Shown here: positions 28,949-37,975 of the stretch, in pieces
How positions within the stretch are numbered: the stretch's first letter is position 1
How the letters are laid out: every line of letters starts with the position of its first letter
Origin: an uncultured Acetobacteraceae bacterium
GTDB taxonomy: Bacteria > Pseudomonadota > Alphaproteobacteria > Acetobacterales > Acetobacteraceae
Direction of reading: 5' to 3'
DNA length: 44,984 nucleotides
Assembly: GCA_903918195.1 (NCBI GenBank)
Contig: CAIXDS010000058.1
Span: forward strand, 1 to 44,984
Program-made: the position numbers and the translations under genes
The notes under the pieces: generated by a model
Told to the model about the DNA's origin: nothing
Seen by the model: only the letters and a program-made list of their open reading frames with translations
Database searches by the model: none

Positions 28949-29617
28949 ATGTCCGGCTTGCGCGTGGCCATCATTCCCGTGACGGACTTCCAGCAGAACT
29001 GCACCGTGCTGTTCGAGGAAGCCGGCCGCCAGGCCGTGGTGTTCGACCCGGGCGGCGAGGCCGACCGCATCCTGGAGATGCTGGCGCAGGAGGAGCTGGA
29101 GGTGCAGCGCATCCTGCTCACCCATGGCCACCTGGACCATGCCGGCGGCGCGGCCCCGTTGCAGGCCGCGCTGAACGCGCAGCGCGACGCGCAGGGCAAG
29201 CCGCGGATCGAAATCTGGGGTCCCGACAAGCGGGACCGCTTCCTGTTGGACAGCATTGAACAGCATCAGGCCCTGTTCGGCCTGTCAGGTCTGGTGAATG
29301 TCACCCCGGACCGCTGGCTGGCCGATGGCGACGTGGTCGAGTTCGGCGAGTTGCGCTTCGATGTGCTGCACTGCCCCGGCCATTCCCCCGGCAGCGTGGT
29401 CTATGTGGAAAAGACCGCCCGCTTTGCCATCGTCGGGGACGTGCTGTTCCGCGGTTCGATCGGCCGCACCGATTTCCCCTATGGCGACCATGATGCGCTG
29501 ATCGACGCCATCACCACGAAGCTGCTGCCGCTCGGCGACGACATCGTGTTCATCTGTGGCCACGGCCAGGGCTCCACCTTCGGCGAGGAACGGCGCGGCA
29601 ATCCGTTCCTCCGCTAG
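28949..29617 (+). CDS. Metallo-beta-lactamase-fold hydrolase (GloB/YcbL-like)
   Basis: A 222-residue zinc hydrolase related to glyoxalase II. The metal motif THGHLDHAGG, the later HCPGHSPGSVVY, the bridging Asp in FAIVGDVLF and the final His in FICGHGQGSTFGEER are all in place. GGAGGAA stands six bases before the ATG at 28949. The best-known relatives hydrolyse S-lactoylglutathione or related thioesters; the substrate here is not certain. Stands alone, converging with glpK. Confidence 0.88.
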   Translation: MSGLRVAIIPVTDFQQNCTVLFEEAGRQAVVFDPGGEADRILEMLAQEELEVQRILLTHGHLDHAGGAAPLQAALNAQRDAQGKPRIEIWGPDKRDRFLLDSIEQHQALFGLSGLVNVTPDRWLADGDVVEFGELRFDVLHCPGHSPGSVVYVEKTARFAIVGDVLFRGSIGRTDFPYGDHDALIDAITTKLLPLGDDIVFICGHGQGSTFGEERRGNPFLR

Positions 29618-29630
29618 GCGGACGGCAGGG

Positions 29631-31127
29631 TCACCCGGCGGGCAGGGTGCGGCGCACGGCGTCCTGCCAGCCGGCGTAGCGGTCCGCCCGTTCGGCCGCC
29701 GCCATGTGCGGCAGGAAGCGGCGCTGCAGCGCCCAGGATTGGGCAAACGCCTGCGGATCGGGGCAGAGTCCGGCGGCGCGGCCGGCCAGATAGGCGGCGC
29801 CGAGGGCGGTGGTTTCCTGCACTACCGGCCGGTCAACCGGGGCTGCCAGCATGTCGGCCAGGAACTGCATGGTCCAGTCGCTCGCCACCATGCCGCCATC
29901 CACCCGCAGCACGGTGTCGGCGCTGTCGGACCAGTCGGCGCGCATCGCCTCGATCAGGTCGCGGGTCTGGTAGGCGACGCTTTCCAGCGCCGCGCGGGCC
30001 AGTTCGGCCGGGCCGGTGGCGCGCGTCAGGCCGAACAGCGCGCCGCGCGCCTCGGCGTTCCAGTGCGGCGCGCCGAGGCCGACGAAGGCCGGCACCAGAT
30101 AAACATGGTGCTGGGCGTCGGCGTGGGCGGCGCGCGTGCTTGCCTCGGCGGCGTCGCGGATGATGTGCAACCCGTCGCGCAGCCATTGCACCGCGGCGCC
30201 GGCGACGAAGATGGCCCCCTCCAGCGCATAGCTTCGCTTGCCCGCCAGTTGCAGCGCCACCGTGGTGAGCATGCGGGTGCGCGAGGCGACCGGGGTGTCG
30301 CCGGTGAGCAGCAGCAGGAAGGCGCCGGTGCCGTAGGTGGATTTCACCATGCCGGGCGAAAAACAGGCCTGGCCGACGGTGGCCGCCTGCTGGTCGCCGG
30401 CGATCCCCAGGATCGGCACCTCGGCGCCGAGGAATTCGCGCGCGGCATCGCCGAACAGGCCGGATGAATCCCGCACTTCCGGCAGCAGGGAGGCGGGGAT
30501 GCGGAACAGGTCGAGCAGGTCGGGGTCCCAGCTGCCTTTGGCGATGTCATACAACATGGTACGGCTGGCGTTGGTGGCGTCGGTGGCGTGCACGCGGCCG
30601 CCGGTGAGACGCCAGAGCAGCCAGGTGTCGATGGTGCCGAAGGCGAGCCGCCCGGCTTCGGCCGCCACCCGCGCGCCATCCACGTTCTCCAGCAGCCAGG
30701 CGAGCTTGGTTGCGGAGAAATAGGGGTCGAGCAGCAGGCCGGTGCGTTGGGTGATCAGCGGTTCATGCCCGGCGGCGCGCAGGTCGGCGCAGGCGGGGGC
30801 GGTGCGGCGGTCCTGCCAGACGATGGCGTTGTGGATGGGTTTGCCGGTGGCGCGGTCCCAGACCAGGGTGGTTTCGCGCTGGTTGGCAATGCCGATGGCG
30901 GCCACGTTCCAGGCGGTGCCGCCGGCCTGGGCCAGCGCCTCGCGCAGGGTTGCCACGCTGTGGGCGAAAATCTCTTCGGGGTCGTGCTCGACCCAGCCGG
31001 AGGCGGGAAAATGCTGCGGCAGGTCGCGCCGGGCGGTGGCGGCCGGGGCCAGTTGCGGGGCCCGGAAGGCGATGCTGCGGGTGGAGGTGGTGCCCTGGTC
31101 GAGCGCCAGAATCAGGTCACGTGACAT
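29631..31127 (-). CDS. glpK: Glycerol kinase
   Basis: A 498-residue FGGY-family kinase that phosphorylates glycerol to sn-glycerol 3-phosphate. N-terminal [35 protein letters not shown], the [20 protein letters not shown] region and the C-terminal [20 protein letters not shown] are diagnostic. ATG 31127 is preceded by GGGAGA. glpF and glpD are not adjacent. A longer reading frame upstream runs into the intergenic repeat and is not real. Confidence 0.95.
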   Translation of the reverse strand: MSRDLILALDQGTTSTRSIAFRAPQLAPAATARRDLPQHFPASGWVEHDPEEIFAHSVATLREALAQAGGTAWNVAAIGIANQRETTLVWDRATGKPIHNAIVWQDRRTAPACADLRAAGHEPLITQRTGLLLDPYFSATKLAWLLENVDGARVAAEAGRLAFGTIDTWLLWRLTGGRVHATDATNASRTMLYDIAKGSWDPDLLDLFRIPASLLPEVRDSSGLFGDAAREFLGAEVPILGIAGDQQAATVGQACFSPGMVKSTYGTGAFLLLLTGDTPVASRTRMLTTVALQLAGKRSYALEGAIFVAGAAVQWLRDGLHIIRDAAEASTRAAHADAQHHVYLVPAFVGLGAPHWNAEARGALFGLTRATGPAELARAALESVAYQTRDLIEAMRADWSDSADTVLRVDGGMVASDWTMQFLADMLAAPVDRPVVQETTALGAAYLAGRAAGLCPDPQAFAQSWALQRRFLPHMAAAERADRYAGWQDAVRRTLPAG

Positions 31128-31219
31128 GGTGCGGTCTCCCTGGCGGGCAGCATCGCCGGGGACGCGGCGCGAGTCGATATCATCCGCCGGTCGGGGCTGT
31201 TGCCGTAGTTGGGGGTGGG

Positions 31220-31334
31220 GCGGTGAAGCGCAGCGCCTTTGGCCGCTGGTTGCCGCACCACAGTGGCTGGAAAATCCGGCCAGGGGCCTACGGCCCCTGG
31301 ACCCCATGCAGCAAGCAAGCCTTCGCTTCACCGC
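31220..31334. repeat. Short inverted-repeat element containing GC hairpin
   Basis: Perfect 11-bp inverted termini GCGGTGAAGCG (31220-31230) and CGCTTCACCGC (31324-31334) bracket 93 bases holding the hairpin CCAGGGGCC-TAC-GGCCCCTGG at 31280-31300, a member of the dispersed hairpin family. It lies about 75 bases downstream of the FGE-domain gene. It may be a miniature mobile element or a structured 3' region; no ORF is inside. Confidence 0.5.
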
Positions 31335-31408
31335 CGCTCCGGGCTGGGTCGTCGCCACTGGCTCGCTCCGCTCACTGCGCTTGCTCCTCCCCGCCCTCCG
31401 CTTCGCGC

Positions 31409-32992
31409 TCACTGAACTCGGGCGCAGCGAAAGCCGACGAAGTCGAAGCGGTTGCCATGCACGTCCCTGCCGCGGTACGCGGCACGCACGCTGCGCGCGA
31501 CGCCGCTCCAGGACCCGCCGCGGACGACGCGGGACGCTGCACCCCCGTCGATCCAGGCCGATCCATCCGCCGGAGCACCGTTGTAGTTGTCGTGCCATGG
31601 ATCGGCGCACCACTCCCACACATTGCCGTGCATCTCATGCAGACCCCAGCGGTTCGGCGGCAGGCTGCCCACCGACACCGTTGCTTTGCCGCCAAAATTG
31701 ACGAGCTTCCGGCTGATCACCGGCCCGAAACTATACGCCGTGTCCGTCCCGGCCCGGCAGGCGTACTCCCACTGCGCCTCGGAAGGCAAAGCAAGCCTCA
31801 GGCCGGGTTTCGCCGCGTTCAGCCTCTCGACAAAACGCATCGCATCTTTCCAGGACACATCCGTCACCGGCAACAGCTTCCCCTTCATGCTGCTCGGGTT
31901 GTCGCCCATTACCGCCTGCCAAAGCTCTTGCCGGCATGCCGTCTCGAACAGCCAGAACCCGCGCGCAAACACGACCTCGTGACGCGGACCCTCTGTGTCA
32001 TATCGGCCTTCCTCATCCTCCGGCGAACCCATTATGAACCGACCCGGCGGGCACCAGCGCAGACGCTGCCTCACCTGGCTGCCGTCGGCCGCCGTCACGC
32101 TGAAACTCGCCCACCGGCCAAACTGATCCTCGCCCGCCTCGTCGGCCCAGGCAGCTTCCGGCGCGGCGCCTTCCCGGCGGGTTCGGCGGGCGGTCCACGC
32201 CAGCACCGCCCTTGCTCCCGCGGCGACGCGGCGGACCTGCCGGCGCGTTCCCTCTGCCAGCAGGGCCAATGTTGGCGAAACCCTGGCAACCCACGCCCGC
32301 ACGGTTGCAACAAAATCGCCGGTGAGGTCCGTCATCACCTCGATGGCACGCGCCAAGGCCGAAAAATCGCTCCCGTCCGTGGCAATCGTCAGGTGCAGCC
32401 GGGCGAGGTCGATTTCCAGCCGCATGGCGCCGACGTAGTATTCCACCAGCCCGGATTGCTGCGGAAAACCGGCCGGCCCGGCCTTCGCCGCATCGAGCGC
32501 ATCCAGTTTTCGCACCACCGCATCCAGCCGGCCGGCGATGCCGTTCAGCAACCCTTCGTTGCCGGCGCGCGGCAGTTCGACCGGGACATCCTGTGGCAGC
32601 GGGGCCTGGTGCGGATGCAGCCCGAGCGCCCCTGCTGCGTCCAGCGCATCGCCAAGCGCCGCGACGATCAGCCCCTTGGCCGAGCGCAGGCGCTGCAAGC
32701 TGGGCGTTCGCCCGAGATCGTCATCCTGGGCGGGAACGCGCAGGGCGCGCGTCGCGCTCATCAGACCGGCGAGGTCGTTGGCAAGGTCGGGGCCGCCGGC
32801 AGGGCTTTCCAAATGCGCCGCGACAAGCTTGGCCGCGCCCGCCGCAAGGGATGCCGCATGGGTGTGCAATGCGGGGTTGTTGACGAATGGCAGCGCGCCC
32901 CGAAGATCATCGGTCGCGGCCTGCAACTCGGCAAGCCGTTCGGCCAAGTCCTGCTCTCGCTGGCGGCCGGGGGGTGGGGCCGATGCGCTCAT
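31409..32992 (-). CDS. FGE-sulfatase/C-type-lectin-domain protein, candidate DGR target
   Basis: A 527-residue protein. The first 270 or so residues are helical and Ala/Leu-rich and I do not recognise them; a basic linker follows ([15 protein letters not shown]). From about residue 295 comes an FGE-sulfatase (SUMF1-type, C-type-lectin-fold) domain: [76 protein letters not shown]. The C-terminal RVVRGGSW to GFRCARVQ lacks the cysteine pair of true formylglycine-generating enzymes, so it is more likely a ligand-binding scaffold. This end has the layout of a DGR variable region. The start (ATG 32992) overlaps the stop of the TIR gene, so the two proteins are co-translated. Confidence 0.8.
   Translation of the reverse strand: MSASAPPPGRQREQDLAERLAELQAATDDLRGALPFVNNPALHTHAASLAAGAAKLVAAHLESPAGGPDLANDLAGLMSATRALRVPAQDDDLGRTPSLQRLRSAKGLIVAALGDALDAAGALGLHPHQAPLPQDVPVELPRAGNEGLLNGIAGRLDAVVRKLDALDAAKAGPAGFPQQSGLVEYYVGAMRLEIDLARLHLTIATDGSDFSALARAIEVMTDLTGDFVATVRAWVARVSPTLALLAEGTRRQVRRVAAGARAVLAWTARRTRREGAAPEAAWADEAGEDQFGRWASFSVTAADGSQVRQRLRWCPPGRFIMGSPEDEEGRYDTEGPRHEVVFARGFWLFETACRQELWQAVMGDNPSSMKGKLLPVTDVSWKDAMRFVERLNAAKPGLRLALPSEAQWEYACRAGTDTAYSFGPVISRKLVNFGGKATVSVGSLPPNRWGLHEMHGNVWEWCADPWHDNYNGAPADGSAWIDGGAASRVVRGGSWSGVARSVRAAYRGRDVHGNRFDFVGFRCARVQ
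31430..31515 (-). other. Candidate DGR variable region (VR)
   Basis: Within the last 40 codons, the sites that are usually Asn (AAC) in DGR template repeats of FGE-type targets read AGC, GGC, GTC, AGC, TAC, GGC, GAC, TTC, GAC, TTC: all NNC, while fixed codons between them end in mixed bases. This is what adenine mutagenesis of AAC codons would leave. The 3' end (GGCTTTCGCTGCGCCC) is GC-rich like an initiation-of-mutagenic-homing site. No template repeat or reverse transcriptase is in the window, so the call is inference; C-ending codons are also common in GC-rich genes. Confidence 0.5.
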
Positions 32993-33468
32993 GGCGCCGC
33001 CCAATCGATCGGGTTCTGGGGAATGCCATAATAGCGTTCCAGACTGTTGCCGATCTCAAGGCAGGCATGATGGTACCCGTGGCCAGGGTGTTCCCATTCA
33101 GCGATCGGCTTCAATCGTCCCGCCTCGACCGGCATGGCCTGCAATGAGCCGCAGATGAATTTCCATAAACAACGGTCAAGTATCAGCGGCAGAACGAGTG
33201 CTCCGGTTTGTTTCCTGCGTTGCCGTATTGTGGGTATTTCCTTGTCGTATATGTAGCTGCTGGCAATGAACGCCGGGCTGAGCAACAGGACAAACACGTC
33301 CGCGGCCGCGATCCTGTCCTGAATCGCGCTGTTCCAGTCATATCCGGCAGCAATGCGTTGGTCGGCCCAGAAGGTGAGGCCGTACGCGCGTTCGACGGCG
33401 CACAGGTGGGGCTGGAACGCCGTGAACGCCTGGTAATCGTCGTGCGAGTAGGAAACGAACCCATCCAT
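32989..33468 (-). CDS. TIR-domain protein
   Basis: A 159-residue single-domain protein. TIR hallmarks: box 1 DGFVSYSHDDY at the N-terminus, FWADQRIAAGYDWNSAI (residues 33-49), the hydrophobic strand VFVLLLSPAFIASSY, and YDKEIP with Glu77 in the place of the NADase catalytic glutamate. The C-terminal part (AEWEHPGHGYHHACLEIGNS) is unfamiliar. Bacterial TIR proteins often deplete NAD+ or make signal nucleotides when triggered by phage. ATG 33468 gives the family N-terminus; ATG 33480 adds MRPA, and neither has a clear ribosome binding site. Its stop overlaps the FGE-domain gene by ATGA. Confidence 0.85.
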   Translation of the reverse strand: MDGFVSYSHDDYQAFTAFQPHLCAVERAYGLTFWADQRIAAGYDWNSAIQDRIAAADVFVLLLSPAFIASSYIYDKEIPTIRQRRKQTGALVLPLILDRCLWKFICGSLQAMPVEAGRLKPIAEWEHPGHGYHHACLEIGNSLERYYGIPQNPIDWAAP

Positions 33469-33551
33469 GGCCGGCCGCATGCAGAACGTTGCTACTGTAG
33501 GCACGCATGGCCTGGGGCGTCCATGCCGTCGCGTTGGGGCACACGCAGGGG

Positions 33552-34424
33552 TCAGCCGCGCGGCACCACGGCAAACGCCACACCAAGCAGCGAACCGGCT
33601 TCGCGCTCGCAGGCCGCTTGCGGGTCGCCGGTGACCAGCCGCACCACGCGCGCCCCGCCCGCCGCCAGCCTCGCCGCCTCGGCGGTGCCGGCTTGCCGGC
33701 GGTCGGCGTCGCGGCGGGCGGCGTCGAGCACCGGTTCGGGCACGCCGGGGTCGTGCAGCACGGCATCCGCTTCGCCCAGCACGCGCTGCGCCCGCAGGGT
33801 GAGCAGGTCGGCCTCTGCCGGCGCGCCGACGAAATGGATGAATCCCGGGGCCGGCGCGTCCTGTCCGGCGGCGGCGAGGAGCGACGCGCGCGCTTCGGCG
33901 TCCCGGCCGGCAAAGGCAAGCTCGGCGGTGGCGCCCGAAAAAGCCTGTTCCAGAATACGTCGCCGTTTGCCGAGATCGGGCACGCGCCGGCGCAGCTCCG
34001 CGGCCACGCTGCCCGCCACCGCGGCGAGGCGGCCGATGCCGGGGGGCAGCGCCGCCTCGATGCGCGCGCGCAGCAGCCGCGCCAGCACCGGCGCCGCCCC
34101 GCTGGTCGAGATTGCCACCAGCACCGGGTCGCGGTCGATGATGGCCGGCATGATGAAACTGCACAGTTCCGGCCGGTCAACCACGTTCACCGGCACGCCA
34201 GCCGCCTGCGCCGCTGCACTCAGCGCCTGCAAATCCGCCTCCGCCGCCTCGGCACCGATGGCGAGGCGGCAGCCAGGCAGATCGTGCGGGGAAAAGCCCG
34301 GCCGGGCCACCACCACGGCGCCGGCGGAAGCAAGCAGGCCGGCCTTGCGCCGGGCCGTCGGGCCGTCGCCCACCACCAGAGCGCGCCGCCCGACCAGGTC
34401 GATGAAGACGGGGAGGAACCGCAT
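33552..34424 (-). CDS. Siroheme synthase-like protein: precorrin-2 dehydrogenase with shortened SUMT domain
   Basis: A 290-residue protein. The first two thirds match the CysG N-terminal (Met8p-like) module that oxidises precorrin-2 and inserts iron: FLPVFIDLVGRRALVVGDGP, VNVVDRPELCSFIMPAIIDR, VLVAISTSGAAPVLARLLRA. The last 95 residues resemble the start and a compressed middle of the uroporphyrinogen-III methyltransferase domain (IHFVGAPAEADLLTLRAQRV; ARVVRLVTGDPQAACEREAG) but end at VVPRG, where a normal CysG would continue for over 150 residues. The methyltransferase half is therefore probably non-functional or trimmed. It stands between the TIR pair and tRNA-Glu. Confidence 0.8.
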   Translation of the reverse strand: MRFLPVFIDLVGRRALVVGDGPTARRKAGLLASAGAVVVARPGFSPHDLPGCRLAIGAEAAEADLQALSAAAQAAGVPVNVVDRPELCSFIMPAIIDRDPVLVAISTSGAAPVLARLLRARIEAALPPGIGRLAAVAGSVAAELRRRVPDLGKRRRILEQAFSGATAELAFAGRDAEARASLLAAAGQDAPAPGFIHFVGAPAEADLLTLRAQRVLGEADAVLHDPGVPEPVLDAARRDADRRQAGTAEAARLAAGGARVVRLVTGDPQAACEREAGSLLGVAFAVVPRG

Positions 34425-34517
34425 CGGTGCATCCTGCCAGACCGGTGGCCCTCGCTGCGCGGGTGGATTTGCGCTTGGCAGGCGGGGCGTGTTTGTCTAT
34501 CCACGGCGGGTCCGGCC

Positions 34518-34592
34518 GACCCCTTCGTCTAGTGGTTAGGACACCAGCCTTTCACGCTGGTAACACGGGTTCGAGCCCCGTAGGGGTCGCCA
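34518..34592 (+). tRNA. tRNA-Glu (anticodon TTC), with encoded CCA
   Basis: The acceptor arms GACCCCT (34518-34524) and AGGGGTC (34582-34588) pair; discriminator G and CCA follow (34589-34592). The anticodon stem CCAGC/GCTGG flanks the loop CTTTCAC, giving anticodon TTC; the T arm ACGGG-TTCGAGC-CCCGT is canonical. The accessory island starts immediately 3', as expected if this tRNA gene is an integration site. Confidence 0.96.
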
Positions 34593-34767
34593 AGTGATTT
34601 CAAGGGGTTAGAGGCAAGCCGGCGGCCCCGCAGCGGCGATCCAACCCATTTACCAAGAACCCTACCGAGAAAGCCGGTTCTGGACGGGTGCGAACGGGGG
34701 CGGTTGGGTTCGCCAGATCGCCGCCTATTACGCTTGATGTGATACGCCGCGCATACTAAGTTCGGGT

Positions 34768-35049
34768 ATGCCGATCCGCTCATTTCGGGCTGCCGACACC
34801 AGCGAGCTGCACCAGACCGGGCACAGCAAGCGCTGGGCGGCTATCGCGAAGGTCGCGGTTCGCAAGCTCGATATGCTCGATGCGGCGCAGGCGCTGGCCG
34901 ATCTGCGGGCGCCTCCCGGCAATCGCCTTGAGGCGCTGCATGGCAACCGTGCCGGGCAGCACAGCATCCGCATCAATGACCAGTTCCGCATCTGCTTTCG
35001 GTGGACGGATGGCGGCCCTGAAGATGTCGAGATTGTCGACTACCACTGA
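34768..35049 (+). CDS. higB: HigB/RelE-type toxin
   Basis: A 93-residue protein of the HigB/plasmid-maintenance killer family, which cleaves mRNA at the ribosome. Motifs: IRSFRAADTSELHQTGHSKR, the helical LDMLDAAQALADLRAPPGNR, then LEALHGNRAGQHSIRINDQF and RICFRWTDGGPEDVEIVDYH at the C-terminus, all as in HigB. Twenty bases upstream of the antitoxin gene and co-oriented, in the toxin-first order characteristic of higBA. Confidence 0.9.
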   Translation: MPIRSFRAADTSELHQTGHSKRWAAIAKVAVRKLDMLDAAQALADLRAPPGNRLEALHGNRAGQHSIRINDQFRICFRWTDGGPEDVEIVDYH

Positions 35050-35068
35050 GAGATGGGAGGCCATGACG

Positions 35069-35371
35069 ATGGACGAAATCCGCATTCGCACGCATCCGGG
35101 CGAGGTATTGCTTGAGGAGTTCATGCGCCCTTTTGGGCTGAGCGCGAACGCACTCGCGCGTGAACTGCACGTGCCGCCCAATCGCATCACGTCCATTGTC
35201 GGGACCAACGCACCGCGCGCCGTCACGCCAGACACGGCACTGCGGTTGAGCCGGTATTTTGGGACAACGCCCGAGTTCTGGATGAACCTCCAGGCGGCGC
35301 ACGATCTGTCGCGGGCGCGCGCCGAAACAGCGGAGCGGATCGCAGCCGAAGTACGGCCCCGCGCGGCGTAG
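35069..35371 (+). CDS. higA: HigA-type antitoxin (XRE family)
   Basis: A 100-residue helix-turn-helix antitoxin. It begins IRIRTHPGEVLLEEFMRPFG with the HTH from about residue 20 (LSANALARELHVPPNRITSI) and the typical TPDTALRLSRYFGTTPEFWM segment. ATG 35069 has GGGAGG eight bases upstream; the in-frame ATG at 35063 is too close to that site. It should neutralise HigB and repress the shared promoter. Confidence 0.92.
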   Translation: MDEIRIRTHPGEVLLEEFMRPFGLSANALARELHVPPNRITSIVGTNAPRAVTPDTALRLSRYFGTTPEFWMNLQAAHDLSRARAETAERIAAEVRPRAA

Positions 35372-35421
35372 GCCCGCGCCAGCAGGTTCCGCACGGTCGG
35401 CCGGGCCGGCTGGAAGCCGCT

Positions 35422-35634
35422 CTACCGCTTCCCGCCAGGATGTAGCCGCGTTACCGGCACCGGCGCCACGGGCAGCGGCCGCCACCCGGCGATGGTCCGG
35501 GCGCATTCCCGCGCCTTGGCGTTGTCGGTGATGCCCGCGAAGCGTCGGCGTACCTCGATCATGGCGGAGAGTTCGCCCTCCTCTTCGAACACGCGACGGA
35601 TGGCGGCGGACTCGGCTTCGGTGACGCTGAACAT
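35422..35634 (-). CDS. Small hypothetical protein
   Basis: A 70-residue protein from ATG 35634 (an upstream start at 35670 would add 12). It starts MFSVTEAESAAIRRVFEEEG and continues with ELSAMIEVRRRFAGITDNAK, then ARECARTIAGWRPLP, predicted mostly helical. I recall similar short proteins beside restriction and transposon genes in alphaproteobacteria but know no function. It is convergent with higA and divergent from hsdM, 215 bases away. Confidence 0.6.
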   Translation of the reverse strand: MFSVTEAESAAIRRVFEEEGELSAMIEVRRRFAGITDNAKARECARTIAGWRPLPVAPVPVTRLHPGGKR

Positions 35635-35849
35635 GCGGCCAGCATGGGCGAACGCGGGCGCAACGGGCAAGCTCCGCCGTCACTGCCGTGCGCGGCAAAG
35701 CGCAGTGTGGCGGGTGCCGCCATATCCGCGGCCCTCGTGGACCTTGCCTCAACGCGCCTTCCCAACGACCATAGGCCGGTAGCCGGCGGAGCGGGCCGCC
35801 CAGCGCCTTCCTGCGCTCCCCGGCCAACCGTGGAAGCGAACCCAGCCCG

Positions 35850-37685
35850 ATGAGCCATGCCTCGCTGTCGTCCCTGATCTGGTCCGTCGCGGACCTGCTG
35901 CGCGGCGACTACAAGCCGTCCGAATACGGCAAGGTCATCCTGCCCTTCACCGTGCTGCGCCGGCTGGACTGCGTGCTGGCGCCCAGCAAGGCCGCCGTGC
36001 TGGCCGAGAAGGCCGCGAAGGAGGCAAAGGGCATCAACCCGGAGCCGTTCCTGGTGCGCCTCACCGGTGTGCCCTTCGCCAATACCTCGGCGCTCGACCT
36101 GAAGAAGCTGATGGGCGACCAGGACCACCTGGCCACCAACCTTGCCGCCTATGTCCAGGGGTTCTCTCCGGCGGTGCGGGATGTGTTCGAGCGGTTCCGG
36201 TTTGCCGAGCAGACCGACCGGCTGCACAAGGCCGGGCTGCTGTATCAGGTGGCGGAGAAATTCGCCGCCTTCAACCTCAACCCGGCGGTGGTCACCAACC
36301 ACGACATGGGGCTGGCCTTCGAGGAACTGATCCGGAAATTCGCCGAAATCTCCAACGAGACGGCCGGCGAGCATTTCACCCCGCGCGACGTGATCCGGCT
36401 GATGGTCAACCTGCTGTTCATCGAGGACAGCGACATCCTGACCCCCGGCAAGCCCGTGGTCCGCACCATCTACGACCCCACCGCCGGCACCGGCGGCATG
36501 CTGTCGGTGGCGGGGGAGCACCTGCGGGAGCACAACCCGGCCGCCTCGCTGACCATGTTCGGCCAGGAGCTGAACGACGAATCCTATGCGATCTGCAAGG
36601 CGGACATGCTCATCAAGGGGCAGGATGTCCGCAACATTGTGCCGGGCAACACGCTGTCGGACGATGGCCACACGACGCGGAAATTCGACTACATGCTGTC
36701 CAATCCGCCGTTCGGGGTGGAGTGGAAGAAGGTGGAAAAGGAGGTCCGGCGGGAGGCCGAGCAGTTGGGCCATGCCGGGCGCTTCGGCCCCGGACTGCCG
36801 CGCATTTCCGATGGGTCGCTGCTGTTTCTGCTGCACCTGATCTCAAAAATGCGGCCGGCGAAGGATGGCGGCAGCCGCATCGGCATCGTGCTGAACGGGT
36901 CTCCGCTGTTCACCGGCGGCGCCGGGTCCGGTGAGAGTGAAATCCGCCGTTATGTGCTGGAGAACGATCTGGTGGAGGCGATCATCGCCTTGCCCACGGA
37001 CATGTTCTTCAACACCGGCATTTCGACCTATGTGTGGGTGCTGTCGAACCGCAAGCCGGCGGCGCGGGCGGGCCGGGTGCAACTGATCGATGCGTCGGCG
37101 CTCTGGCAGAAGATGCGGAAAAGCCTGGGGTCGAAGCGGCGCGAAATGGGCGAGGAGGATATTGCCCGGGTGACAAGCCTGTTCGGCGATTTCACCGAGG
37201 CGCGGCTGGCCACGCTTACCGCCGCGGACGGAAAGGTCAGCACGGAGGTGGTGCGCGAGGGAGAAACGCCGCCGCGGGTGCCGGAGGGCGGCACGGTGAA
37301 ATTCTCTCCCTTCTCTCGCATCTTCCGCAACGAGGCGTTCGGATATCGCAGCATCACGGTGGAGCGGCCGTTGCGCGACGAGAAGGGGCGGTTCTTGCTC
37401 GGGCAGAAGGGGAAGCAGAAGGGGAAGAAACAGCCCGACCCGGCGCTGCGCGACACCGAGAACGTGCCGCTGACGGAGGATGTGCAGGCCTATTTTGCCC
37501 GTGAGGTGCTGCCGCATGCGCCGGATGCGTGGATCGACGACGAGAAGACGAAGACGGGCTATGAGATTCTGTTCAACCGGCATTTCTATGTGTTCGAGCC
37601 GCCGCGTCCGCTGGCGGTGATCGATGCGGAGTTGAAGCAGGTGACGGACCGCATTTTGACGATGATTGGGGGGCTGGCGGCGTGA
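35850..37685 (+). CDS. hsdM: Type I restriction-modification methyltransferase subunit HsdM
   Basis: A 611-residue N6-adenine methyltransferase. The N-terminal HsdM helical domain ([35 protein letters not shown]) is followed by the SAM-binding motif [12 protein letters not shown] (about residue 208) and catalytic NPPFG (about 284). The region [18 protein letters not shown] is also typical. Longer than minimal HsdM because of a C-terminal extension rich in Lys and charged residues ([20 protein letters not shown]). Its stop overlaps the next gene by GTGA. It methylates host DNA with HsdS and supplies the core of the restriction complex. Confidence 0.95.
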   Translation: MSHASLSSLIWSVADLLRGDYKPSEYGKVILPFTVLRRLDCVLAPSKAAVLAEKAAKEAKGINPEPFLVRLTGVPFANTSALDLKKLMGDQDHLATNLAAYVQGFSPAVRDVFERFRFAEQTDRLHKAGLLYQVAEKFAAFNLNPAVVTNHDMGLAFEELIRKFAEISNETAGEHFTPRDVIRLMVNLLFIEDSDILTPGKPVVRTIYDPTAGTGGMLSVAGEHLREHNPAASLTMFGQELNDESYAICKADMLIKGQDVRNIVPGNTLSDDGHTTRKFDYMLSNPPFGVEWKKVEKEVRREAEQLGHAGRFGPGLPRISDGSLLFLLHLISKMRPAKDGGSRIGIVLNGSPLFTGGAGSGESEIRRYVLENDLVEAIIALPTDMFFNTGISTYVWVLSNRKPAARAGRVQLIDASALWQKMRKSLGSKRREMGEEDIARVTSLFGDFTEARLATLTAADGKVSTEVVREGETPPRVPEGGTVKFSPFSRIFRNEAFGYRSITVERPLRDEKGRFLLGQKGKQKGKKQPDPALRDTENVPLTEDVQAYFAREVLPHAPDAWIDDEKTKTGYEILFNRHFYVFEPPRPLAVIDAELKQVTDRILTMIGGLAA

Positions 37686-37975
37686 GCGGCCCCGACACGC
37701 CCCCATCTTCAAGCCTGATCTTCTACCAGACCGAGGATGGCCGCACCCGCGTGGACTGCCGGTTTGAGGACGGGACGCTCTGGCTGAGCCAGGTCCAGAT
37801 GGCGGAACTGTTCCAGACCAGCGTGCAAAACATCAACCTGCATCTGCAGACGATCTACGAGGACGGCGAACTCATTCCGGAGGCAACTATCAAGTCCTAC
37901 TTGATGGTTCGATCCGAGGGGGTGCGCCGTGTTTCCAGTGCCGTTCTGGCGGTTATCGGGGAGCTGTCGGCGTGA
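37682..37975 (+). pseudogene. RhuM-family N-terminal fragment
   Basis: A 97-residue ORF matching the start of RhuM/virulence-associated proteins: SLIFYQTEDGRTRVDCRFED, TLWLSQVQMAELFQTSVQNI and HLQTIYEDGELIPEATIKSY. Full RhuM proteins exceed 300 residues; here the similarity stops after VRSEGVRRVS and the frame ends in AVLAVIGELSA. Both ends are joined to neighbours by the same GCGTGAGCG overlap (with hsdM and hsdS), so an internal deletion seems to have preserved translational coupling. RhuM genes inside hsd operons are common; this copy is probably inactive, though the short product may still be made. Confidence 0.7.

Noticed and set aside
31409..31560. Formylglycine-generating enzyme activity for the FGE-domain protein
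   Set aside because: The C-terminal cysteine pair needed for formylglycine formation is absent and the region fits a binding scaffold better.
31128..31619. Upstream extension of glpK to a 662-residue protein
   Set aside because: The extra N-terminal part crosses the hairpin repeat and the FGE gene; the GGGAGA site and the [14 protein letters not shown] start fix the real beginning at 31127.
34529..34783. Minus-strand ORF running through tRNA-Glu
   Set aside because: It overlaps the whole tRNA gene and has no recognisable product.
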